Source: Microscillaceae bacterium (GTDB taxonomy: Bacteria; Bacteroidota; Bacteroidia; Cytophagales; Microscillaceae). Taken from it: a stretch of DNA of 64,000 nucleotides. The stretch is taken from contig JANWZA010000014.1 in NCBI GenBank assembly GCA_025054775.1, positions 23,094 to 87,093 on the forward strand, read 5' to 3'. The position numbers and the translations under genes are program-made. Positions 47,918 to 55,124 of the stretch are shown here, piece by piece. Positions within the stretch are counted from its first letter, which is position 1. The number at the start of each line of letters is the position of its first letter. Below the pieces are notes generated by a model. It was not told the DNA's origin. It made no database searches and was given only the letters and a program-made list of their open reading frames with translations.

Positions 47918-48862
47918 ATGAAAAAACGAACATACTATTACCTCGGATTATTAGCATCTACTTTGCTTTTGATTAATACGGCTTGTCAACGCGATCCTAA
48001 TCAATTTATTTTGAAAGGTAGCGAGTCTATGTTTGTTGCTTTTAAGGATAGCCTTTTGAAGGTAAAGGAAAGTTTAGACGGCAAGAACGAAGCCAACAAC
48101 CTCGTGAAAATTCCTGTTGAACGTACTGCTATGTTTGATAAAGATTTAGTAGTAGAGTTTCAAATAGAAGCGAAGTTTGTCAAGTCAAATGCTCCTGCAG
48201 GTAATAGATACCAACTCCAAACTAATGCAGGAGAAGGTAGATTACTAATTCCCGCAGGAAGTGCCAAAGGTGAGATTGCACTTACTATTGTGAACGATAC
48301 AGATTTTATTGATGACCAAGTGCAAATTACTATTACACTTACAGGTACTTCACAAAAAGAATTCACTTTGGGTTATCCAAGCAAGAAGCGTACCCCTTCT
48401 ACTAGAGATGCTATTGTAATTAACGTAGAAGAGGATGATTGCCCTTTGGTTATATCTCAATTCTCTGGTACTTATGATAATATTGTATTAAATGATATGC
48501 CATTTCTATGGATAGCAGGAGTGGAACTAAGGTTTGTATCTAACATTACATTAAGTACACAACCTAATACAATTTTAGATGATAACATGTTCGGTATTCA
48601 AAATCGTGCAGCAGCTGGAGGTCTAGGTCCTATATACATTCCCACTGCTATTCAATTAGATCCTGTTACAAAAACAACCAACGTACCACGGCAAAACTTG
48701 TATGCTACCTCGGGAGGGGCCTTGCGTTCTGTAGAAACAGGGGATAGACCAAGAGGTGGAATAAGCACTTGTACAGCAGGGTTTGTAGTAAATTGTTACG
48801 TAAGACGAAATGCGGATAACTCGGTGGGTACTACCTTCACGGCTACTTATGTTAAACAATGA
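47918..48862 (+). CDS. Surface lipoprotein of the SusC/D operon
   Basis: 314 residues. Signal and lipobox end at Cys23 (LLINTACQR). Residues about 40-170 look like a beta-sandwich of the Calx-beta/DUF4843 sort (IVNDTDFIDDQVQITITLTG); the C-terminal half (about 175-314) has two more Cys and many small residues and I do not recognise it. Position after susD suggests a SusE-like accessory binding protein. The enzyme or substrate of the system is unknown. Confidence 0.7.
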   Translation: MKKRTYYYLGLLASTLLLINTACQRDPNQFILKGSESMFVAFKDSLLKVKESLDGKNEANNLVKIPVERTAMFDKDLVVEFQIEAKFVKSNAPAGNRYQLQTNAGEGRLLIPAGSAKGEIALTIVNDTDFIDDQVQITITLTGTSQKEFTLGYPSKKRTPSTRDAIVINVEEDDCPLVISQFSGTYDNIVLNDMPFLWIAGVELRFVSNITLSTQPNTILDDNMFGIQNRAAAGGLGPIYIPTAIQLDPVTKTTNVPRQNLYATSGGALRSVETGDRPRGGISTCTAGFVVNCYVRRNADNSVGTTFTATYVKQ

Positions 48863-48891
48863 ACTCTATAATTGAGAATAAAAAAAAAATG

Positions 48892-48918
48892 AAAGCTACT
48901 CTTAAAGAGAGTAGCTTT
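48892..48918. terminator. Bidirectional terminator between the susC operon and porX
   Basis: Perfect 11-bp inverted repeat AAAGCTACTCT / AGAGTAGCTTT with a 5-nt loop, A run before and T run after. It ends one base before the porX stop codon on the other strand. Confidence 0.8.
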
Positions 48919-48919
48919 T

Positions 48920-50479
48920 TTATCTTTTGGGGATAAGTACTACGAAAGGTAAAATAATTTCTTCCATCGAAACGCCTCCGTGCTGGAAGGTGTCTTTGTA
49001 GTAACTTACGTAATGGTTATAGTTGTTGGGATAAGCAAAAAAATTATCCTCTGTTGCGAAAACGTAAGTGGTAGAGACATTGATTTTAGGTAACATAAAA
49101 CGTTCGGGCTTATTAGCCACTAACACATTGTCATCATCTTTGAAGCTCAGATTTTTGCCTTGTTTGTATCGTAGATTAGTATTTACGTTCTTATCTCCAA
49201 TAATCTTGAAAGGTTTTTTTACGCGTATCGTGCCGTGGTCTGTGGTAATGATAACACGTACTTGCTTTTCAGCTAGTTTTTCTAATAAATCTTTAAGGGG
49301 AGAGTGCATAAACCACGATTTGGTAAGTGAGCGATATGCTGACTCGTCAGGCATGAGTTCGCGAATCATATCACTATCGGTACGGGCATGAGAAAGCATA
49401 TCTACAAAATTGAATACAATCGCATTAAGTTGATTGCTCAGTAGGTTATTTACCTGTTGCAAAAGAGCTCTGCCTTGTGCTTGAGTAATAACTTTATGAT
49501 AAGAAAATTTTACATTAATCCGATTTTTTTGTAATTGTCTGCGTAGAAATTCCTCTTCTTGTAAGTTTTTCCCATCCTCATCATCCTCTTGTACCCAAAT
49601 ATCAGCATGATATTTTGCCATGTCTGAAGGCATCATGCCTGAAAAAATAGCATTGCGAGCATATGAAGTGGTAGTGGGGAGTATAGAGTAGTACATCATT
49701 TCTTCCTCTATTTTGTAGATTTCTAAGATTAGCGGTTCAATAACACGCCATTGGTCAAAGCGAAGGTTATCTATAAGAATAAAAAATACAGGTTCGGTTT
49801 GTTTGAGGTAAGGAAAGACTTTTTTTCGCATAAGTTGGTGAGAGAGTATGGGCTTGTCTATGTCAGGGTTATTCAGCCAATTTTCGTAATTTTCTCTAAT
49901 AAATCTTACGAAATTATTATTTGCTTCACTTTTTTGCATATCTAACACCTCAAACATATCTTTATTTTGAGTACTTTCTATTTCTAATTCCCAAAAGACA
50001 AGTTTTTTGTAAATATCTGCCCATTGCTCATGGTCAATATCATCTTGGTAAGCCATGGCTAGTTGGCGGAATTCTTGTTGATAATTCTGGGTGGTTTTCT
50101 CACTTACGAGGCGTTTATTATCTAGAATTTTTTTGATAGCAAGTAATAATTGACTAGTTTTGATAGGTTTTACCAAATAATCACTAATTTTTGAACCAAT
50201 AGCCTCTTCCATGATATGCTCTTCTTCGCTTTTAGTAATCATAATGACAGGTAGGTTGGGCTGTTTCATTTTGATTTGTGCCAGAGTTTCCAGTCCTGAC
50301 ATACCAGGCATATTCTCGTCTAAAAAAACGAGGTCAAAGAATTGATTTTCAATTTTTTCTAAGGCATCGGCACCGTTGTTTACGGTGGTAACTTTATAGT
50401 CTTTTTTTTCTAAAAATAATACAAATGGTTTGAGCAGATCAATTTCATCATCTGCCCAGAGGATATGATAGTTTTGCAT
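48920..50479 (-). CDS. porX: PorX: response regulator with PglZ phosphatase-type output domain
   Basis: 519 residues from the ATG at 50479 (a GTG two codons upstream is possible). Receiver domain 1-125 with D10/D11 and phospho-acceptor D54 (LVFLDENMPG), and LVKPI near 104. After a helical linker comes a PglZ-type alkaline-phosphatase-fold domain (about 210-519): FFILIDNLRFDQWRVIEPL, LPTTTSYARNAIFSGMMP (catalytic Thr), VIITTDHGTI (metal-binding Asp/His) and QHGGVSMEEIILP. This architecture is that of PorX, the response regulator needed for T9SS gene expression and secretion. The cognate kinase PorY and sigma factor SigP are not in the window. Confidence 0.93.
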   Translation of the reverse strand: MQNYHILWADDEIDLLKPFVLFLEKKDYKVTTVNNGADALEKIENQFFDLVFLDENMPGMSGLETLAQIKMKQPNLPVIMITKSEEEHIMEEAIGSKISDYLVKPIKTSQLLLAIKKILDNKRLVSEKTTQNYQQEFRQLAMAYQDDIDHEQWADIYKKLVFWELEIESTQNKDMFEVLDMQKSEANNNFVRFIRENYENWLNNPDIDKPILSHQLMRKKVFPYLKQTEPVFFILIDNLRFDQWRVIEPLILEIYKIEEEMMYYSILPTTTSYARNAIFSGMMPSDMAKYHADIWVQEDDEDGKNLQEEEFLRRQLQKNRINVKFSYHKVITQAQGRALLQQVNNLLSNQLNAIVFNFVDMLSHARTDSDMIRELMPDESAYRSLTKSWFMHSPLKDLLEKLAEKQVRVIITTDHGTIRVKKPFKIIGDKNVNTNLRYKQGKNLSFKDDDNVLVANKPERFMLPKINVSTTYVFATEDNFFAYPNNYNHYVSYYKDTFQHGGVSMEEIILPFVVLIPKR

Positions 50480-50604
50480 ATTCACTCGGGGAAGAGTAAA
50501 AATGAAAAATATAAATACTACAAAAAAATAGCAAAAGCACTTACTCTGTATGCTACGGTTTTATTGTACTTACAGAATTGAATTTTGTTTACTGAAGTTA
50601 AAAA

Positions 50605-51231
50605 TTATTTTATCATTTGTACGTAAACGACCTTCTTTTCTGCAAAGAAGTCCTCTTGGAAGATGTTTTTGAGGTCAAATACTTGTATAGGACGGTGTAC
50701 TTGTGCTATTTCTTGGCTGAGGTCTCCGCCTTTTAGGCAGATAATTCCATTTTTAAGAGAATGGTTATACATTCGGTAGAATTTGTTATTTGTCCATTTA
50801 TAAAGGTCAAGCAAGGGGGCAACGGCACGGCTTACTACGAAATCGAACTGGCGGTTGATTTTCTCAGCTCTTTGGTGCATAGTTTCTAAGTTGTTAAGTT
50901 GTAGGTTTTGAGCAATATCCTTTACAACGGTAATTTTTTTCCCGATAGAGTCCACTGCTAGGAATTTCGTTTCAGGGAATAAAATAGCTAGGGGAATAGC
51001 TGGAAAGCCGCCTCCTGTGCCCAAATCCATGACTTCGGCTTGTGGCTGAAATTGTATGATTTTGGCAATCCCTAATGAGTGTAGTACATGCCTTTCGTAC
51101 AGGAAATCAATGTCTTTTCGTGAAATAACATTGATTTTTGCGTTCCATGCTGTGTAAAGACTATGTAACCTTCCAAACTGCTCTATCTGCGTAGGTGTGA
51201 GGTCAGGAAAGTATTTTAACAGAATTTCCAT
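50605..51231 (-). CDS. rsmG: 16S rRNA (guanine-527-N7) methyltransferase RsmG
   Basis: 208 residues. SAM-binding motif VMDLGTGGGFPAIPLAILFP (about 65-84) and LAVDSIGKKI are typical, as are RHVLHSLGIAK and VVSRAVAPL. It methylates G527 of 16S rRNA. Starts 8 bp after the clpS stop on the same strand, so co-transcribed with it. Confidence 0.96.
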   Translation of the reverse strand: MEILLKYFPDLTPTQIEQFGRLHSLYTAWNAKINVISRKDIDFLYERHVLHSLGIAKIIQFQPQAEVMDLGTGGGFPAIPLAILFPETKFLAVDSIGKKITVVKDIAQNLQLNNLETMHQRAEKINRQFDFVVSRAVAPLLDLYKWTNNKFYRMYNHSLKNGIICLKGGDLSQEIAQVHRPIQVFDLKNIFQEDFFAEKKVVYVQMIK

Positions 51232-51239
51232 AAGCGGTG

Positions 51240-51542
51240 CTATTCGATGGTAGCTTTGATGCCATGTTCGTTAATAGCATCACGGTAGATTTTAAGATCG
51301 TCAAATGAGCCTTCTTTTACAGCACACTTACCTTTGTAATGAGCTATTAAGGCACATTGCTCAGCTTGTTCTTCTGTATGGTTAAGTACTTTCATGAGTA
51401 CATAAATTACGTAGTCAAAAGTATTGTAATCGTCGTTATGAATGACTAACCGGTTCTCATGGAGTAAGTCTTCTATAATATCACTCTCAATGAGCTCTTC
51501 TACTCCAGGGTTGTTATAGTTCCAAAACATATTCATTTTCAT
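51240..51542 (-). CDS. clpS: ClpS adaptor of the Clp protease
   Basis: 100 residues. HNDDYNTFDYVIYVLMKVLNH (from about residue 35) and EQAEQCALIAHYKGKCAVKEG are the substrate- and ClpA-binding regions. ClpS delivers N-degron proteins to ClpAP/ClpCP. Three Met codons lie within the first five; the first (51542) is given. The next gene rsmG follows after 8 bp. Confidence 0.95.
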   Translation of the reverse strand: MKMNMFWNYNNPGVEELIESDIIEDLLHENRLVIHNDDYNTFDYVIYVLMKVLNHTEEQAEQCALIAHYKGKCAVKEGSFDDLKIYRDAINEHGIKATIE

Positions 51543-51606
51543 TCTATATGGGTAAATTTTATACTTTAAGTAAGTAATAAGACAACTTTGTAATCTTATT
51601 TTTAGG

Positions 51607-51637
51607 CAAAGTTAAGAAAAAAGTGCTTTATTGCCAA
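51607..51637 (-). promoter_or_regulatory. Promoter of clpS-rsmG (TTG-N20-TAACTTTG)
   Basis: Minus strand TTG (51635-51637) and TAACTTTG (51607-51614), 20 bp apart, about 65 bp before the clpS ATG. Confidence 0.6.
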
Positions 51638-51753
51638 AATAATAATAAACTTAATTGAAATAGGAATTTTTACATACTCAATTCTTATTAAAATCTTATT
51701 AAAATGTTTCTGTTTGTGCACTCTAATCTTGCTATAAGTTACGGTAAACAACT

Positions 51754-53223
51754 TTATTTAGATGGCACATAATCTTTCTCCCACTTTTCGGGTTGGACAA
51801 TAGGCGTAGGATAATCTGCTCCCAAAATTACATCATATTGTTTTTGCTCTTGCAAATTTAAGGCATAAGGAGTATGCACCAAGTTAGCAGGTAATTTAGC
51901 TAGTTCTGGCAGCCAAAACTTTACATACTCTCCTTTGGGATCGTATTGTTTGGCTTGTTTCAAGATGTTGAAATAACGATTTTCACGTGGGTCATTTCCT
52001 ACGCCAGCTACATAAGTCCAGTTTCCCCAGTTACTACAAACGTCATAGTCAATTAGTTGAGATTCGAAATACATTGCTCCCCAAATCCAATTTATGTGCA
52101 AGTCTTTCACTAAAAAACTGGCTACATTCTGCCTACCACGATTAGACATAAATCCTGTGGCTTGTAGTTCGCGCATGTTAGCATCAATAAAAGGTATGCC
52201 TGTTTGTCCGTTAATCCACTTTTGAAAAATTTGGGTATTTTCCTGTAATTTCAATTCTTTGTTAGGCTTGATGCCGTGAGGTTTGAAGATGGCATTTTTA
52301 TATTTTTTGGCAATAAACCGAAAATAATCACGCCAGATTAGTTCAAAAATAAGCCAATAAGTAGATTCATTTTTTTTGATTTGCTTTTCATATTCTTGTA
52401 CTTGTTCATATACATAACGTACTGAAATACACCCTAATGCAAGCCAAGCGGAGAGTTTAGAGGAGTATTTTTTGCCCAAGAGCCCATTTCGGGTTTCTTT
52501 GTAAGTATGTAGTAATTTCTTTTCCCAAAGGTATTCGTTGAGGTGTGCAAGGGCTTCACTTTCTCCACCTTTCCAAATCATGAGATGGTCAGTATTTTTA
52601 GGCAGATAATGAATTGAGGTAGGGGGATTTAGCCCTAATTTTTTGAGCGTAGGAATTTCACCAATTTCTATGTTTTGAGGTAAAGCAGGAAGTTTTGTAG
52701 GTGTGGCAAAAGTAGGACGTACAGGGCAAATGCGCTCACACTCTTTACGAAATTGTGTAAAAACATCGGGAATTTTACAAATAGGAAAAGGTAGATCTTC
52801 AATATGGAAAAGGGTGCTTGTCCAAAAAGTTTTAAGTGTAATGTTGTGTTTTGCCAAATTATATTCTAATTTTTGTTCTACTTCAATCTCCTCCTGAGTA
52901 ACTTCTTGGCTGCAATAAACGCTATTAACTTGTAATTCTCGGGCTAACTGGCTAACTTCCACTTCAGGAATGCCTACTCGCACAACTAAATTAGAGCCTA
53001 ATTTTTGTAAATTTTTTCGTAAATCTTTTACACTTTCTATCAAAAAATTAGCTCTCAGATAGTTGGTTTTGGGAAACCCTAAGAAGGTTGGCTTGAACTG
53101 CCGAATATCAAAGCAATATACAGGAATAACTATTGCCTTTTTTTGTAAAGCCTTATATAGAGGCTCTTGGTCATGCAGACGCAAATCGTTTCTGAACCAA
53201 ACCAATATTACAGGAGATTTCAT
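51754..53223 (-). CDS. DASH-family cryptochrome/photolyase
   Basis: 489 residues, normal for CRY-DASH. N-terminal photolyase domain starts VILVWFRNDLRLHDQEPLY. The FAD-binding domain holds GGESEALAHLNEYLWEK, KYSSKLSAWLALGCISVRYVYEQV, FELIWRDYFRFIAKKY, TGIPFIDANMRELQATGFMSNRGRQNVASFLVKDL, and DYDVCSNWGNWTYVAGVGNDPRENRYFN. The last is the DASH-type signature. These flavoproteins repair pyrimidine dimers in single-stranded DNA with blue light and may signal. Single gene. Confidence 0.94.
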   Translation of the reverse strand: MKSPVILVWFRNDLRLHDQEPLYKALQKKAIVIPVYCFDIRQFKPTFLGFPKTNYLRANFLIESVKDLRKNLQKLGSNLVVRVGIPEVEVSQLARELQVNSVYCSQEVTQEEIEVEQKLEYNLAKHNITLKTFWTSTLFHIEDLPFPICKIPDVFTQFRKECERICPVRPTFATPTKLPALPQNIEIGEIPTLKKLGLNPPTSIHYLPKNTDHLMIWKGGESEALAHLNEYLWEKKLLHTYKETRNGLLGKKYSSKLSAWLALGCISVRYVYEQVQEYEKQIKKNESTYWLIFELIWRDYFRFIAKKYKNAIFKPHGIKPNKELKLQENTQIFQKWINGQTGIPFIDANMRELQATGFMSNRGRQNVASFLVKDLHINWIWGAMYFESQLIDYDVCSNWGNWTYVAGVGNDPRENRYFNILKQAKQYDPKGEYVKFWLPELAKLPANLVHTPYALNLQEQKQYDVILGADYPTPIVQPEKWEKDYVPSK

Positions 53224-53401
53224 ATGTTTATGAAAATATGTTTATTAAATGTTGAATAAATAGATACTACACCTATTGCCAAATTACCGAAAGGGTAGAG
53301 CAATATAGGTTAAGATTTACCTAGAAACCATTTGCGAAGAGGCTTTGTTTTACGCTTTTTAGGTGAAAAATATTCAAAATAAGCTATTTGCAGAAGCATA
53401 T

Positions 53402-53432
53402 TTGTTGAGTTTAGTTTTTTTATGTAGCTTTG
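53402..53432 (+). promoter_or_regulatory. Promoter of the permease gene (TTG-N20-TAGCTTTG)
   Basis: TTG 53402-53404 (a second at 53405-53407) and TAGCTTTG 53425-53432; 20 or 17 bp spacing, about 50 bp before the ATG. Confidence 0.55.
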
Positions 53433-53481
53433 CGGGCTTATATTTTCTAAGCTAAGAAGGATTTTTCAAGATTTTAATCGT

Positions 53482-54840
53482 ATGGGTGTTGTCAAGTCAC
53501 CTTTGTTAAAGGTAAGTTTTCGTACTGCGATAGCTATTGTAGTAGCAAACATGATAGGTTCGGGGGTTTTTACAAGTTTAGGCTTTCAGATCGTTGGCTT
53601 TGAGAGTTTGAAGTTAGGTAGCTTTTCTACTTTTCCTTTGTTGATGTTGTGGGTAGTGGGTGGAATTATTGCTTTATGCGGGGCGCTGAGCTACGGTGAA
53701 ATGGCAGCACTATTTCCCCGCTCTGGGGGAGAATACAATTACCTTTCTAATACCTATCACCCTGCTTTTGGGTTTCTTTCGGGTTGGGTTTCAGCAATGG
53801 TAGGTTTTTCGGCGCCTGTGGCACTAGCGGCAGTTTCTTTGGGCAAATATGCCTCTAATGTATTGCCTTTTTCGGTACAAATTAGCTCTAAAATTGGTAC
53901 TGCTGAGTTGATAGGTGTATTAGTAGTGCTAATTATTTCAGCTATTCATGCCAAAGATATTAGAATAGGTAGCCTTTTTCAACAATACTCTACTGCGGTT
54001 AAAGTACTCTTAATTGCTTTCTTTATTGTAGGTGGTTTATTGTTTACTCCTTCTCCGCAAGAGGTGAGTGTATTGCCTCAAAATCAGGATTGGAATTTTG
54101 TATTTAGTGGGGCCTTTGCTGTTTCACTGGCGTGGGTATCTTTTGCCTACTCAGGTTGGAATGCGGCGGCGTATTTGGCAAATGAAATAGAAAACCCGCG
54201 TGTGAATGTACCCAAAGCTTTACTTGTAGGTACTTTGATAGTAATGACAGCATATGTATTGCTCAACTTTGTATTTCTTTACACTGCACCTATAAACAAG
54301 ATTAGCGGTCAATTAGAGGTGGGTTATGTTTCGGCACAGTATTTTTTAGGGCAAAATGGGGCTAAAATCATGGCAAGTATTATTGCTTTACTTTTAATCT
54401 CCTCTATTAGTGCCATGGTTTTTGCGGGTCCTCGCGTTACGCAAGCTATGGGCGAAGACTTGAAAATGCTCGGTTTTTTAGGTGTGGTAAGTAAAAATCA
54501 AATCCCCGTACGCGCAATTATTTTACAAAGTTGTATTTCCATTGTACTAATCCTTACCGCACAATTTGATGCTATTTTGTATGCTATCGCTTTTACATTA
54601 GATATTTTTACTTTTTCTACTGTTTTAGGAGTTTTTGTAATGCGATTTAAGAAGCCACAAGCGGAACGTGTGTATAAAACTTGGGGCTATCCTATTACAC
54701 CACTTGTTTTTTTGCTTGCCACAGGTTGGACAATGTATTTTCTTCTTACTCAACGCACTTATGAGTCGTTAGTAGCGTTAGGAGTGGTATTGCTAGGGTT
54801 GGTAGTCTATTTTGTAGACAAGGCTTTGTTCAAAAAATAG
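53482..54840 (+). CDS. APC-family amino-acid permease
   Basis: 452 residues with about 12 membrane helices. The start FRTAIAIVVANMIGSGVFTSLGFQ (about 13-36) contains the GSG substrate-binding turn of helix 1, and helix 6 has the expected FSGAFAVSLAWVSFAYSGWNAAAYLANEI (about 209-237). APC permeases move amino acids with H+ or Na+ or by exchange; the amino acid is not predictable. Single gene. Confidence 0.92.
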   Translation: MGVVKSPLLKVSFRTAIAIVVANMIGSGVFTSLGFQIVGFESLKLGSFSTFPLLMLWVVGGIIALCGALSYGEMAALFPRSGGEYNYLSNTYHPAFGFLSGWVSAMVGFSAPVALAAVSLGKYASNVLPFSVQISSKIGTAELIGVLVVLIISAIHAKDIRIGSLFQQYSTAVKVLLIAFFIVGGLLFTPSPQEVSVLPQNQDWNFVFSGAFAVSLAWVSFAYSGWNAAAYLANEIENPRVNVPKALLVGTLIVMTAYVLLNFVFLYTAPINKISGQLEVGYVSAQYFLGQNGAKIMASIIALLLISSISAMVFAGPRVTQAMGEDLKMLGFLGVVSKNQIPVRAIILQSCISIVLILTAQFDAILYAIAFTLDIFTFSTVLGVFVMRFKKPQAERVYKTWGYPITPLVFLLATGWTMYFLLTQRTYESLVALGVVLLGLVVYFVDKALFKK

Positions 54841-54983
54841 CCTCTACATCATTCGCAACTTCTTTCTAGACACAAGAATTGGTAGTAATAATTTTTCTAA
54901 GTATTCTCTTTGCTATTTTTGCTTTGCTCAAAAGGCAAAGTAATTTTTACTATTTTTACTAAAATTTACTTTCTTAAGCAAGA

Positions 54984-55019
54984 GTAATTAACTTTGTAAT
55001 TAACTTTGTAATTAACTTT
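54984..55019 (+). repeat. Three tandem 12-bp repeats carrying -7-like boxes
   Basis: GTAATTAACTTT is repeated exactly at 54984-54995, 54996-55007 and 55008-55019. Copies one and two each create a perfect TAACTTTG (54989-54996, 55001-55008); the third ends TAACTTTC. The array ends 105 bp before the T9SS cargo gene at 55125. Confidence 0.8.
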
Positions 55020-55124
55020 CATAGACTGCCTAACAAAGTAAACATTCTTTTGAACTTGTGTGTTTGCTTTTTAGCAAATTAGCATCTCACAAATCATATC
55101 TTAGAGATTTCTATAGGTAATTTT

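Noticed and set aside
49068..49391. Plus-strand frame opposite porX
   Set aside because: It is a shadow of the porX coding strand and has no family likeness.
51754..54840. CRY-DASH and permease as a light-regulated operon
   Set aside because: They are divergent with separate promoters; nothing links them.
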